DNA of 64,000 nucleotides from Actinomyces qiguomingii. GTDB taxonomy: Bacteria; Actinomycetota; Actinomycetes; Actinomycetales; Actinomycetaceae. The stretch lies in contig NZ_CP025228.1 in the NCBI RefSeq assembly GCF_004102025.1, positions 186,001 through 250,000 on the forward strand, given 5' to 3'. Within the stretch, counting starts at the first letter, position 1. Each line of letters begins with the position of its first letter. Made by a program: the position numbers and the translations under genes. The notes under the pieces were generated by a model, which was given only the letters and a program-made list of their open reading frames with translations, had not been told where the DNA came from and made no database searches. Below, in pieces: positions 45,613-54,693 of the stretch.

Positions 45613-46791
45613 GGCCTGGAGGCGGGCACGGATTCCGCGCGTGGGGGCCACCAGGTCCCCGTCGATCTCCACCGCGGTGGCTCTATCCAACCTCACCGTC
45701 ACTTCGTGTCCGCGCCGCAGGAGCACCTGGGCGGCACGTCCCTGCGAGTAGGTGGCCGGATGCGGCGGCAGCACCTGGCGTGCCAACGACGCCCACCCCC
45801 ACAGGCCGTACTGCGTGTCTATGGCCGCGACGTCGAGCATGCCGTCATCCAGGCGCGCATCGGGCAGCAGCGTGATACCGGCCGGCAGTCGCCCGCCGTT
45901 GGCGATCAGCAGTGTGCGGGCCGTCATCCGCTCGGTGCGCACAGGCCAAGATGATGCAGGCGGCGATTCGGGCGTCACACGGGCATGGAACCCGGCGTCG
46001 TCGGAGATCTGTGCGACGGCGGCCAAGGTGGCGTCCTTGATCCCCAGAACCAGGTCCATGCGGCGTCGCCCCAGGTTCTCCAGTGCAGCGATCCCGTACG
46101 CGCCCCAGCTCAGACGCTCCTTCAAAGCCGGCCGCGTGGAGGCGACCAGGCCGGCGTCGAAGCCGATGCCGGCCACCACTAGGCAGGCATGCTCCCCACC
46201 CAGGGTCGGCCGCGCCCATCCCTGCGGCGGTTCGGCGATGTCCGCGGCATGGCTACCGGCTTGGGCGGGGGCTGCTTCCGGGCCGGCGTCGCCACAAGTT
46301 TTCCCCCCGCCGTCGGGACCTTGGGCGTTGGCGCCGGGAGTATCAGTCCCGCCGTCGGATTGCAGCGGACCCGTGTGCCCAACGGCCTCGGTGCGCACCC
46401 ACAACAGGTCGGTCGGCGCCGCCCGGCCGGAGGCGGCGATGCGCGCGAGTTCCGCGTGGTTGCGCAGCGGCAGGCCGAGATTGCGGGCGGCCAGATTGGC
46501 GGTCCCCAGCGGCATGATCCCCATCTCGGCGTCGGTTCCAGCCACCCCTGCGGCGACGGATCGCACCGTGCCGTCCCCGCCCGCGGCAACCACCAGCTGA
46601 GCGCCGGAGGCGACCGCCAACCGGGCCTGGGTGGCGCCGGTCTCTCGGGTGGAGGTCTCCAACCAGATGGTGCTGTAGCCGGCCTGATGCAGCGCATCGG
46701 CAATCGCCTGCCGGACGGGGCGTGTGATCGCCGGCTTGGCGGGATTGATGACGACGGCGGCAATGGGTGCCGGGTTGGGGCCGGCGGTCAT
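45583..46791 (-). CDS. Diacylglycerol kinase-like (DagK/YegS) protein
   Basis: 402 residues. Catalytic-domain motifs: AAVVINPAKP at the start, VVAAGGDGTVRSVAAGVAGT (the nucleotide-binding GGDGT), and GIMPLGTANLAARNLGLP. The C-terminal half has VVAGIGFDAGLV and GGRLPAGITLLPDA, both typical, then LDVAAID and a final AVEIDGD. An insert of ~60 residues rich in Gly/Ala/Pro lies after the NAD-kinase-like half and is unusual. Likely phosphorylates a lipid or sphingoid-like substrate at the membrane. The C terminus is set by a stop in a tandem repeat, so its last residues may vary between strains. Confidence 0.87.
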   Translation of the reverse strand: MTAGPNPAPIAAVVINPAKPAITRPVRQAIADALHQAGYSTIWLETSTRETGATQARLAVASGAQLVVAAGGDGTVRSVAAGVAGTDAEMGIMPLGTANLAARNLGLPLRNHAELARIAASGRAAPTDLLWVRTEAVGHTGPLQSDGGTDTPGANAQGPDGGGKTCGDAGPEAAPAQAGSHAADIAEPPQGWARPTLGGEHACLVVAGIGFDAGLVASTRPALKERLSWGAYGIAALENLGRRRMDLVLGIKDATLAAVAQISDDAGFHARVTPESPPASSWPVRTERMTARTLLIANGGRLPAGITLLPDARLDDGMLDVAAIDTQYGLWGWASLARQVLPPHPATYSQGRAAQVLLRRGHEVTVRLDRATAVEIDGDLVAPTRGIRARLQAGALRVRRPA

Positions 46792-47264
46792 GCGGTCAAG
46801 GCTACCGGTGCGGTTGTGTCGGCGCCCGGATACAGGGACTTTTGGTTCTGAGATGTGGCATGGGAAGGCCGTGGACGAACGGATGACCGCGAGGTCGGGG
46901 TTCCCGGGACGGAGGCCGCCTGATCCTCAAGCAGATGACCACCGGCTGCGTCCTTTACCTGCCGGAGACGGTTCTTCCGGTTCGGGGGCGTGGCGGCCGG
47001 GTGGGGCTGGTGGTTCTAGGCGGGGGCATGGGGACCCGCGCAGGCGTGTCGGCCGTGCGGAACGGACCGGCGCAGGAGAGCACACCGACGGCGGAACACC
47101 GGCAACTCCCGCCGACCCGCGCCGTCACGCCCGAGGGCGCCGGCAGTCGCCGGCCCCGCCGGTCGGATGTCCAGGTTCGGTGCCGCCGCCATATCGACCG
47201 ACCTCGGTGGTTATTTCGACCGAACTCGGTGGTTATATCGACCGAACTCGGTGGTTGGGGGGCA
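46792..47264. other. Intergenic region with 22-bp array, locus 3
   Basis: No supported gene; overlapping open frames are low-complexity. Three 22-bp-spaced CGACCGA(A/C)CTCGGTGG units lie at 47191-47257, preceded by TGTCCAGGTTCGG. This is the same repeat family as at 38420 and 44084, located downstream of the OxyR-type gene. Confidence 0.75.
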
Positions 47265-48215
47265 TCAGGGAGTGTTGCCGCGGGCGCTGGGCAGGTTGCG
47301 GGCGCCGGGCAGGCCGGCGCGCCGGGCCAGGTTGGTGATGACTTCGGCGAGGCGGGAGAAGTCGGCGCCGCGGGAGGAGGAGCGGCGGTGAGCCATGCCG
47401 ATGCGCCGAGTAGGCGCCGGGGCGGCGAAGCGGGCGATGGCGTACTCAGTTCCGGCGAGCAGACTCAAGGCGCCTTCCGGGACCACCGTCACGCCGACGC
47501 CGTGGGACACCATCTGCACCACCGTGGACAGGGTGGTGGCGACGGCGGTCGGCGGGTTGGCGCCGTAGCGTTGACACAGGGCCAGAGTCTGGTCGCGTAG
47601 ACAGTTGTCCTCGTCGAGCAGGAGCAGCCGCTGCTCGTCCAGCTCGGTGGGAGCGACATCGTCGCGGCCCGCCCAGGCGTGGTCCGCTGGGACAAGGATG
47701 ACCAGTGGCTCGCTGAACATGGGTATGGCCGTGGCGCGGCGCAGATCGACATCAATGGTGATGATTGCGGCATCCAGGCGGCCCTGCCCCAGCATATCGA
47801 GCAGATCGCCGGTGACCATTTCCCGCAGTTCGGGATTCAGCAGCGGCAGCTCGTGACCCAGGCCATCCAGCACGAGTGGTACCAGGTAGGGGGCGAGAGT
47901 GGGGATGACGCCCAGGCGCAGGGTGCCGGCCAGGGCGGCCCCCTGGTTGGTGACTGCCTCGTTGAAGGCTTCGGCCGCGAGCACGGCTTCGCGGGCGTAG
48001 GGCAGCAGGGCCTGGCCGAGCGGCGTTACCAGCACCCGGCGCGTGGTGCGCTCGACGAGTTCCCCGTCCACGCGCTTCTCCAGTGCGGTGATCGCCTGGG
48101 ACAGGCTGGGTTGGCTCACCCCTAAGGCGGATGCCGCCTCGCCGAAGTGCTGGTGATCGCACAGGGCGACGAAGGACCTCAACTGGGAGAAGGACGGGGG
48201 AGTGGTGCTGGACAT
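47265..48215 (-). CDS. oxyR: OxyR-type LysR transcriptional regulator
   Basis: 316 residues from ATG 48215. LysR helix-turn-helix: FVALCDHQHFGEAASALGVSQPSLSQAITALEK. The effector domain has LLDEDNCLRDQTLALCQRYG, whose two Cys, nine residues apart, match the peroxide-sensing disulfide pair of OxyR. A later VQMVSHGVGVTVVPEGAL and RIGMAHRRSSSRGADF complete the family pattern. No adjacent catalase or peroxiredoxin gene is present. Upstream 48216-48300 contains TTATCGGTATTAACTCTAGA, a plausible promoter/operator. Confidence 0.85.
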   Translation of the reverse strand: MSSTTPPSFSQLRSFVALCDHQHFGEAASALGVSQPSLSQAITALEKRVDGELVERTTRRVLVTPLGQALLPYAREAVLAAEAFNEAVTNQGAALAGTLRLGVIPTLAPYLVPLVLDGLGHELPLLNPELREMVTGDLLDMLGQGRLDAAIITIDVDLRRATAIPMFSEPLVILVPADHAWAGRDDVAPTELDEQRLLLLDEDNCLRDQTLALCQRYGANPPTAVATTLSTVVQMVSHGVGVTVVPEGALSLLAGTEYAIARFAAPAPTRRIGMAHRRSSSRGADFSRLAEVITNLARRAGLPGARNLPSARGNTP

Positions 48216-48437
48216 GGTGGGTCCTGAATCCGTAGACGGTGGCCCGGCCGGATGAGCCGGGTGGGTAAGGGATCGGTTTATCGGTATTAACTCTAGATCA
48301 CGTCCGGATGGATTACATCCGTTGGGCGGGGAGTGGTCTGTTAGGGAGAGGGGGTACACCGGCTCGTGGTGCGCGTGTCGACAGCGGTTGCGCGGTGCCG
48401 GAGCTCGTGTGGTGGTGGTTGATCAGTGGTGGGTTCG

Positions 48438-49589
48438 TTAGCGTTCGGTGCCGTGGTTTGGTTGGGGTGGTTTGGGGGTGTAGGGGCGTGGGGTGTTGCT
48501 GTTGGGTAGTGGGTTTTGGCGGGTGGGTGGCTGTCTTGGTGCGGTGGAGGCGGTGGAGCTTTTCGTGGTGGTTGTTTGTCGGGTGTGTGGTGGTGTGATG
48601 ATGCTGAGGAGGGGGTGGGGTGTGGAGTAGGAGTTTGTGTTGCCGTTGCGGTCGGTGTGGTCGATGATGGTGGGGCCGCGGTCTTTGCGGTGGGTGATTA
48701 GTAGGTCGGTGTTGGTCAGGGTGGTGCTGGTGGTGGCGAGCCGGTGGGTTGTTTGGGCGTTTTCGATGCACCGGCAGGTGCGGGTGCGTTTGGGGCTGGT
48801 GGTGAAGGTGGTGGTGATGGCTGTGGGTGGGGTGTAGCGGGCGGTGGGGTCGCCCTGGGAGCGGGGCCCGGCCCATCGGTCCCTCGCGCCTTCGAGGCAC
48901 ATGTGCTCGGGGGTGTCTACCGCCACGATGGTCACCCGCGTGTAGCGGGCGGCTTCGAGCTCACGAATCAGACGGGGCCCCTTGTTCTTTCCGATCAGGG
49001 TGCCTTCGATCTTGACGTCGAATCGCTCACTGAGCAGGTCGCTGCGGGCGAGGTCGGCGGCGCTGGTGGATAGGGGGTGGACGAGGGTGGCCAGTTCGCT
49101 GCGGGTTATGGGGCGGGCGTCGGCCAGGGGGGTGGGGGCGTGGGTGGTGATGAGAGTGTCCCAGTGGGTGCGGGCCTGGGCCAGTAGTTCGGGGTTGACG
49201 TCCAGGCCGGGCACGGGGTTGCCCAGGAGGAGTTGTTTGATGTCGTCGGCGTCGATGGTGGTGTAGCCGTCCTCCTCCACCCCCACCTGTTTGGAGCGCT
49301 CTGGTCCCAGGACCTTGCGGGCGGTGGCCACGGCCTGGGAGTTACCGGCCCCTGGGGACCCGGCCATGATGATCGCACGGCCCCCGCGTGAGCCGTGCTC
49401 CCCGGCCCGAGCCCGGTAGGCGTTGGAGATAGCGTCTTGCAGCTGGTGCCAGAACGAACCCCGGGTGGGTTTGCGGGGCAGGGTGTGGTCTGGTTTCAGG
49501 CGGTCGATGATGGCCTGGATCTGGGTGGCGGTGGCCTCCACAACCTCCGGCGCCGGGGTGTTCCCGGGGTGCCGGGTTGGGGGTGTCAC
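48438..49589 (-). CDS. Zeta-type toxin with altered Walker A
   Basis: 383 residues, GTG start overlapping the partner's stop (GTGA). The zeta-toxin/UDP-N-acetylglucosamine-kinase fold is seen in AIIMAGSPGAGNS, DGYTTIDADDIKQLLLGNP, RSELATLVHPLSTSAADL and FDVKIEGTLIGKNKGPRLIRELEAARYTRV. In the P-loop, Asn stands where the phosphate-binding Lys is expected (AAC codon, about 49347-49349), which should cripple catalysis. The last ~90 residues are Thr/Pro-rich and unlike the family, so the end may be altered too. Probably an attenuated or dead toxin kept beside its partner gene. Confidence 0.8.
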   Translation of the reverse strand: MTPPTRHPGNTPAPEVVEATATQIQAIIDRLKPDHTLPRKPTRGSFWHQLQDAISNAYRARAGEHGSRGGRAIIMAGSPGAGNSQAVATARKVLGPERSKQVGVEEDGYTTIDADDIKQLLLGNPVPGLDVNPELLAQARTHWDTLITTHAPTPLADARPITRSELATLVHPLSTSAADLARSDLLSERFDVKIEGTLIGKNKGPRLIRELEAARYTRVTIVAVDTPEHMCLEGARDRWAGPRSQGDPTARYTPPTAITTTFTTSPKRTRTCRCIENAQTTHRLATTSTTLTNTDLLITHRKDRGPTIIDHTDRNGNTNSYSTPHPLLSIITPPHTRQTTTTKSSTASTAPRQPPTRQNPLPNSNTPRPYTPKPPQPNHGTER

Positions 49590-50161
49590 TGGGGCCTCCA
49601 GTCCTCATCCCAGGGCATGGGATCGTCGGGCGGCTTAGGCATCGGATCAGTAATCGCCTCCAGCTCGTCGTACTCCTGATCGCTTAGATATCCTTTCATT
49701 CCGAGGCGATATACGTCGTCCCAGGAGCCGCGCTCGTAGTCGTCGTAGTCGCGGATGCGGCCGAAGGTGTAGGGCCAGGTGCGTAGCCGGTCCATCATCT
49801 CCTGGCTGCTGATCTGCCCCAGGAAGCGCCGGAAGATCAGCTCCTCCGGGGTTTCGGGACGCACCGGCTCACCCCGCTCCATCATGCGCTTGACGGTCAG
49901 GACGAAGCGTTCCTCCTCCCCGGTGCGCTCAGCCACCTGCTGGGGGGTCAGTCCCTGCCGCAGCAGCCGCTCGAACTGCCGATCACTGTCAATCAACGCC
50001 AGAACCCCGGCCGCGCGCTCCCGCATCTCCTCGATTGTGAATCGTGAGTTCTTCACCCAGGACAGATCCTCCGGCACCGGACCCGAACCCGGGCCGGGCA
50101 TGTCCCCGGGCGGCTCGGCCCGCCCGGGTTGGGGCGAGGACGTCGACTCACCATCACTCAT
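49586..50161 (-). CDS. Partner (putative antitoxin) of the zeta-type toxin
   Basis: 191 residues. Gly/Pro-rich N terminus, then a helical region with helix-turn-helix character (LLRQGLTPQQVAERTGEEERFVLTVKRMM). A conserved core follows (PEELIFRRFLGQISSQEMMDRLRTWPYTFGRIRDYDDYERGSWDDV) and an acidic tail ends DPMPWDEDWRPQ. It overlaps the toxin start by 4 nt, so translation is coupled with the partner first, the normal toxin-antitoxin order. A damaged duplicate lies upstream at 50332-50898. Antitoxin role is by context. Confidence 0.7.
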   Translation of the reverse strand: MSDGESTSSPQPGRAEPPGDMPGPGSGPVPEDLSWVKNSRFTIEEMRERAAGVLALIDSDRQFERLLRQGLTPQQVAERTGEEERFVLTVKRMMERGEPVRPETPEELIFRRFLGQISSQEMMDRLRTWPYTFGRIRDYDDYERGSWDDVYRLGMKGYLSDQEYDELEAITDPMPKPPDDPMPWDEDWRPQ

Positions 50162-50225
50162 AATCAGGACCTCCCGACCCGGACGCTACACGAAAACGAT
50201 GCTGTGACCCTACCGACACCACCCG

Positions 50226-50340
50226 GACCCGTCAACACCGGGCAGGCGGTCGATGATGGCCTGGATCTGGGTGGCGGTGGCCTCCACAACCTCCGGCGCC
50301 GGGGTGTTCCCGGTGTGCCGGGTTGGGGGTGTCACTGGGG
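50226..50340 (-). pseudogene. 5' remnant of a second zeta-type toxin gene
   Basis: The minus strand repeats the toxin's first residues (MTPPTRHTGNTPAPEVVEAT and TQIQAIIDRL), then breaks off into unrelated sequence before the partner gene's leader. Together with 50332-50898 it shows a tandem duplication of the cassette, with most of the second toxin deleted. Confidence 0.75.
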
Positions 50341-50898
50341 CCTCCAGTCCTCATCCCAGGGCATGGGATCGTCGGGCGGCTTAGGCATCGGATCAGTGAT
50401 CGCCCGCAACTCGTGGTACTCCTGATCGGATAAGTACCCAAATGAGCTCAGGCCGTCGACGTCGTCCCAGGAGCCGCGCTCGTAGTCGTCGTAGTCGCGG
50501 ATGCGGCCGAAGGTGTAGGGCCAGGTGCGTAGCCGGTCCATCATCTCCTGGCTGCTGATCTGCCCCAGGAAGCGCCGGAAGATCAGCTCCTCCGGGGTTT
50601 CGGGACGCACCGGCTCACCCCGCTCCATCTGCTGGCCCACGTGGGCCACGAACCTGGGTTCGGAGCCGGTGCGTTCAATCACCTGCTGGGGGGTCAGTCC
50701 CTGCCGCAGCAGCCGCTGAATCTCCCGATCACGATCAAACCGTGCCAGAACCTCTGATGCGGTCTCTCGCATCTCCTCGATTGTGAATCGTGAGTTCTTC
50801 ACTCAGGACAGATCCTCCGGCACCGGTCCCGAACCCGGGCCGGGCATGTCCCCGGCCCGCCCGGGCTGGGGCGAGGACGTCGACTCACCATCACTCAT
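50332..50898 (-). pseudogene. Duplicate antitoxin-like gene with premature TGA
   Basis: Highly similar to the gene at 49586: same start context (ATG 50898), same core (RRFLGQISSQEMMDRLRTWP) and same tail. The Trp codon of DLSWVKN is TGA here (50803-50805), and the N-terminal Pro/Gly stretch is four residues shorter. A GTG directly after the stop could start a 156-residue product lacking the N-terminal region. The helix-turn-helix part differs more than the rest (TPQQVIERTGSEPRFVAHV), which might reflect different specificity. Confidence 0.75.
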
Positions 50899-50938
50899 AA
50901 TCAGGACCTCCCGACCCGGACGCTACACGAAAACGATG

Positions 50939-51084
50939 GGGCTTGCCCCTGTTTTGTGGACACGGGGGTTTGGTTCATGCGGCGTGTTCCACGCGTAGTG
51001 GCTGGCGTCGCGGGTGTGTAGTGGTTGTCGTAGGTGTTCGGGGGCAGGTTGTCGCAGTAAGAATGCCTGCGGACGGTGTGAACT
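50939..51084. other. IS-end-like remnant
   Basis: GGCTTGCCCCTGTTTTGTGG followed by ACACGGG resembles a terminal repeat of IS3-group elements. It begins where similarity between the two antitoxin leaders ends. No open frame of a transposase is present. Confidence 0.4.
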
Positions 51085-52024
51085 GCACAGTCATGGAGCA
51101 GGCGGAGACGATGTGAGTGGAGTCGGTGGACCCAGGATCGAGTTGGGCTTGTACGTCGCCGGGTCGGGGAACGCACGACGCTTGGAGCGCGCTGGCCGGG
51201 CGGGATGCCCGGGGCCGAAGCTCGTGGTCACTTTAGGACCCGGCCGGCAGTGGAGGCCGAGGCCCAGAACAACCCGTTGTAGGAGCCTCGGCGGGGCCAG
51301 GCGACGGTGAGAGAAGTCCTTCTCACCGAAAGTCTCGAAGGCGTCCACAATTCGCCACAGGCCTCGCACGGCATCAGGGAATTGACAGCGGCGCCAGGCC
51401 GGGCGTCGGCCAGTCCTACCCCGTTCTGGCGCCGTGCCCCGGCGCCGGTAGCGTCGCTCGGCCAGTCCCAGGACCCCCGCAGGCCTTGGCCACGGTCCAG
51501 CCCTGACCGGTGGCGTAATCCACCAGCCCCCGAAAGCCCCTGTTTGACGGGTGCATCCACCCGGGCGGGGACCGGGGCACCGGGCATCCCACCGAGCCCC
51601 CTTTTTTCTCCAGCACCACCAACTTCACCGCCTGCTGGGTCACCGTACGGGTCAAGCGGTCGATCTCGGCCCTGGCCTGCTCAAGCTCGACATCACGAGC
51701 CGACTTGCCAGACGAACCCGCACCCCCAGGCCGCAGGCGCGTCCAAGGCGCCTTGCCTGGCGACCTGCCGCAGCCTCACGATCGTAGGGGCGGTCCACTC
51801 CGGCCTCGGTCGCAGCCGCCCCCACCGTGACCTCCTCTCGCATCAGCCTTACGTAGATCTCATACTTCTGCCAAGGCGACAAGAACACCTTGGCCCGACG
51901 CCCCCAACCCCTCGTCGTGTCAGCATCACTGCTCATCGCGCACCCTCCTCAAGGTGTCACGAAGACCCTACCCATGCGGTCTGATCCTCAGCTCAAAACC
52001 GGACACGAACGCTGAAGCAAATCA
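51085..52024 (-). pseudogene. Truncated, decayed copy of the IS at 59195-60760
   Basis: Closely follows the sequence of 59838-60760: orfA (YEIYVRLMREEVTVGAAATEAGVDR), orfB start (MPGAPVPARVDAPVKQG) and parts of the integrase core, with many small deletions and shifts. It keeps the outer end GCTGAAGCAAATCA at 52024 but lacks the far third of orfB. Confidence 0.8.
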
Positions 52025-52335
52025 CGGCTCGCGGCTTGTCGGCCTCCAGCTGCCTGATCCGCTCAGCATCCTCGCTCGTAGTTCCCGGCCGGGCGCCCGC
52101 GTCAACCTCGGCCTTGTGTGTCCCAGGTACGCAGCGCCTCGGGGCAGGGCACCCAGCTCATCGGCGATCCTCGAGGTCCGCCCCCTTAGACCTCTCCGGG
52201 TCCCTACAGGCCCCTGCACGCCCCATCCGGGTAGCCCACTCCCGCGACCCTCTCCGGGATACTCCCACAGGTACCACTCCCGACAGTGATCCTTCCGTAC
52301 ATTCACCGCCTCCATCAAACCCGGTCCAGTTCAGG
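52025..52335 (-). pseudogene. IS3 orfA remnant, sister of 28030-28330
   Basis: Nucleotide-level relative of 28028-28330, on the minus strand, with end GGTCCAGTTCA. orfA-like fragments only, and frameshifted. It lies right before serS, so the serS promoter must lie within or just beyond it. Confidence 0.7.
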
Positions 52336-52367
52336 CAGACCGTCCCTGCCTGGTTACACTCGCACTC

Positions 52368-53642
52368 ATGATCGATCTGCGTGAGCTTCGGGAGAACCCC
52401 GAGCCCTTCCGTGCCAGCCAGCGTGCCCGCGGGGCCGACGTCGCCCTCGTCGACCGCATCATTGAGGCGGACCAGACGCGTCGTACCAGCCTGGCCGCCT
52501 TCGAGTCCCTGCGCGCCGAGCAGAAAACGGTCTCCCGGTCGGTCGGCAAGGCCGCCAACCCGCAGGAGCGCGAGGCCGCCCTGCGCGGCGCCAAGGAGCT
52601 GGCCGAGCAGGTCCGCCAGGCGCAGGCGGCCGCCGACGACGCCGCCACCACCCTGGAGGAGCTCGCCTCCCAGTTCCAGAATCTCATCGAGGGGGCGCCG
52701 GCCGGCGGTGAGGAGGACTACGTGGTTTTGCGTCACGAGGGCCCCGCCCCGCGCGACTTCGCCGCGGAGGGCTTCGAGCCGGCCGATCACCTGGCTCTGG
52801 GTGAGGGCCTGGACATCATCGACACGCGCCGCGGCGCCAAGGTCTCCGGTGCTCGCTTCTACTTCCTCAAGGGCTGGGGCATGCGCCTGGAACTGGCGCT
52901 GATGAATGCCGCCCTGGACAGGGCCGTTGCGCACGGCTTCATCCCCATGATCACCCCCACCCTAGTCACCCCGCAGGTGATGGGCGGCACCGGCTTCCTC
53001 GGCGCCCACAGTGACGAGATCTACTACCTGCCCGCCGACGACCTGTACCTGACCGGCACCTCCGAGGTCGCCCTGGCCGGCTACCACACCGATGAGATCA
53101 TCGACCTGTCCGCCGGACCCAAGCGGTACATGGGCTGGTCCACCTGCTATCGGCGCGAGGCGGGCGCCGCCGGCAAGGACACCCGCGGCATCATCCGCGT
53201 GCATCAGTTCAACAAGGCGGAGATGTTCTCCTACTGCCGCCCGGAGGACGCCGCGGAGGAGCACGCCCGGCTGCTGGCCATGGAGGAGGAGATGCTGGCC
53301 CTGGTGGGGTTGCCCTACCGGGTGATCGACACCGCCGCCGGCGACCTGGGTTCCTCCGCGGCCCGCAAGTTCGACTGTGAGGCCTGGCTGCCGACCCAGA
53401 ATCGCTGGATGGAGGTCACCTCCACCTCCAACTGCACCACCTTCCAGGCGCGGCGCCTGTCTATCCGGGAGCGCCGCGACGGCAAGACCGCCCCGGTGGC
53501 CACGCTCAACGGCACCCTGGCCACCACCCGCTGGATGGTTGCCATCCTGGAGAACCAGCAGCGCGCGGACGGGAGCGTCGTCGTGCCCGAGGGACTGCGC
53601 CCCTACCTGGGTGGCCTTGAGGTCATCGAGCCGGTCGCCTGA
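52368..53642 (+). CDS. serS: Seryl-tRNA synthetase
   Basis: 424 residues, full length. Charges tRNA-Ser in the cytosol. The N-terminal coiled coil (residues ~30-100) that grips the tRNA long arm is present. Class II motifs: motif 1 in [36 protein letters not shown], motif 2 [21 protein letters not shown], and motif 3 [32 protein letters not shown] is also typical. ATG at 52368. Its upstream DNA is IS debris; the HAD gene starts 4 nt after its stop, so the two are cotranscribed. Confidence 0.97.
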   Translation: MIDLRELRENPEPFRASQRARGADVALVDRIIEADQTRRTSLAAFESLRAEQKTVSRSVGKAANPQEREAALRGAKELAEQVRQAQAAADDAATTLEELASQFQNLIEGAPAGGEEDYVVLRHEGPAPRDFAAEGFEPADHLALGEGLDIIDTRRGAKVSGARFYFLKGWGMRLELALMNAALDRAVAHGFIPMITPTLVTPQVMGGTGFLGAHSDEIYYLPADDLYLTGTSEVALAGYHTDEIIDLSAGPKRYMGWSTCYRREAGAAGKDTRGIIRVHQFNKAEMFSYCRPEDAAEEHARLLAMEEEMLALVGLPYRVIDTAAGDLGSSAARKFDCEAWLPTQNRWMEVTSTSNCTTFQARRLSIRERRDGKTAPVATLNGTLATTRWMVAILENQQRADGSVVVPEGLRPYLGGLEVIEPVA

Positions 53643-53646
53643 CGGT

Positions 53647-54693
53647 ATGGACAGGGAAACGCCCACCCCGCCCCAGCCCGACCGAAAGACCCCCAGGCGT
53701 GGCGACGGCGTCGCCCTGGTCGGGTCGGCCGCCTGGAACTCCCAGACGGTCGGCGTCTACGGGCCCGGATACGACCGCACGCTGTCCCACGACGACTACC
53801 ACGCGCTGGTGCGTGCCCGCATGGCCGACCTGGACCGCCTGGAGGCCGACGGCGGGAGCGGCCGGGCCCGCATGCTCCCGGATGAGCGGCTGGTGGTGGC
53901 CCTGGACGTGGACGGCACCATCCTGGACCTGGACGGTCGTGTTTCCGAACGCGTCATGGCCTCGATCGCCCGCATGCGTCACCGCGGCGTGCAGGTGGTG
54001 ATCGCCACCGGGCGCGGCATCACAGCCGCCCTGCCGGTAGCCCGACGCCTGGGGATGACCGACGGGTGGATGGTCTGCGCCAATGGCGCCATCACGCTGC
54101 GCCTGGATCCGGCCTTCCCGGGTGGCTATGAGATCGTCGACTCGCGCACCTTCAACCCGTCCAGCGCCATCGACGCGCTGCTGGAGGCGGTGCCGGACGG
54201 AATCATCGCCGTGGAAGACCTGGGGGCGGGCTTCCGGGTGTCCCGGCCCTTCCCCGACGGCGAGTTGATGGAGAAGCAGACGGTGGTCCCTCTGGAGGAG
54301 CTGCGCCGTGGGGAGGTGACTCGGGTGGTGCTGCGGGCGCCGGGCATGCCGGTGGAGGAGTTCAGTGCCGTGGTCGCTCGGGCCGCCCTGCACTCGGTGG
54401 AGTATGCGGTCGGCTGGACGGCGTGGCTCGACGTCGCCCCGCAGGGAATCACCAAGGCCTCCGCGCTGGAGGCGCTCGTTGGTCGGCTCGGAACGGATTC
54501 CGAACACGCCATTGCCGTGGGTGACGGCACAAACGACGTCGAGATGCTGCGTTGGGCGGGCGTCGGGGCGGTAATGGGGTCGGCGCCACAGTGGGTTAAA
54601 GAACAGGGGGATCTTGTTACCGATACGGTATGGCACGATGGTTGTGCGGCCGTACTGGACGCCGTAGTGGAGAGAACCCGGAGGAGCACATGA
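53647..54693 (+). CDS. HAD-superfamily hydrolase, Cof type
   Basis: 348 residues from ATG 53647. HAD motif I VVALDVDGTILDLDG, motif II VVIATGRG, motif III Lys in GITKASALEAL, and motif IV VGDGTNDVEML. The cap is of the C2 type found in Cof sugar-phosphate phosphatases. The ~75 N-terminal residues (AWNSQTVGVYGPGY...) are an extension not seen in ordinary Cof proteins. It follows serS closely, a common actinobacterial pairing, and its stop overlaps the next ATG (ATGA). Cytosolic phosphatase of unknown substrate. Confidence 0.88.
   Translation: MDRETPTPPQPDRKTPRRGDGVALVGSAAWNSQTVGVYGPGYDRTLSHDDYHALVRARMADLDRLEADGGSGRARMLPDERLVVALDVDGTILDLDGRVSERVMASIARMRHRGVQVVIATGRGITAALPVARRLGMTDGWMVCANGAITLRLDPAFPGGYEIVDSRTFNPSSAIDALLEAVPDGIIAVEDLGAGFRVSRPFPDGELMEKQTVVPLEELRRGEVTRVVLRAPGMPVEEFSAVVARAALHSVEYAVGWTAWLDVAPQGITKASALEALVGRLGTDSEHAIAVGDGTNDVEMLRWAGVGAVMGSAPQWVKEQGDLVTDTVWHDGCAAVLDAVVERTRRST

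Noticed and set aside
46935..47600. 221-codon + strand frame before the OxyR-type gene
   Set aside because: Low-complexity, overlaps the repeat array and the regulator on the other strand; no motif.
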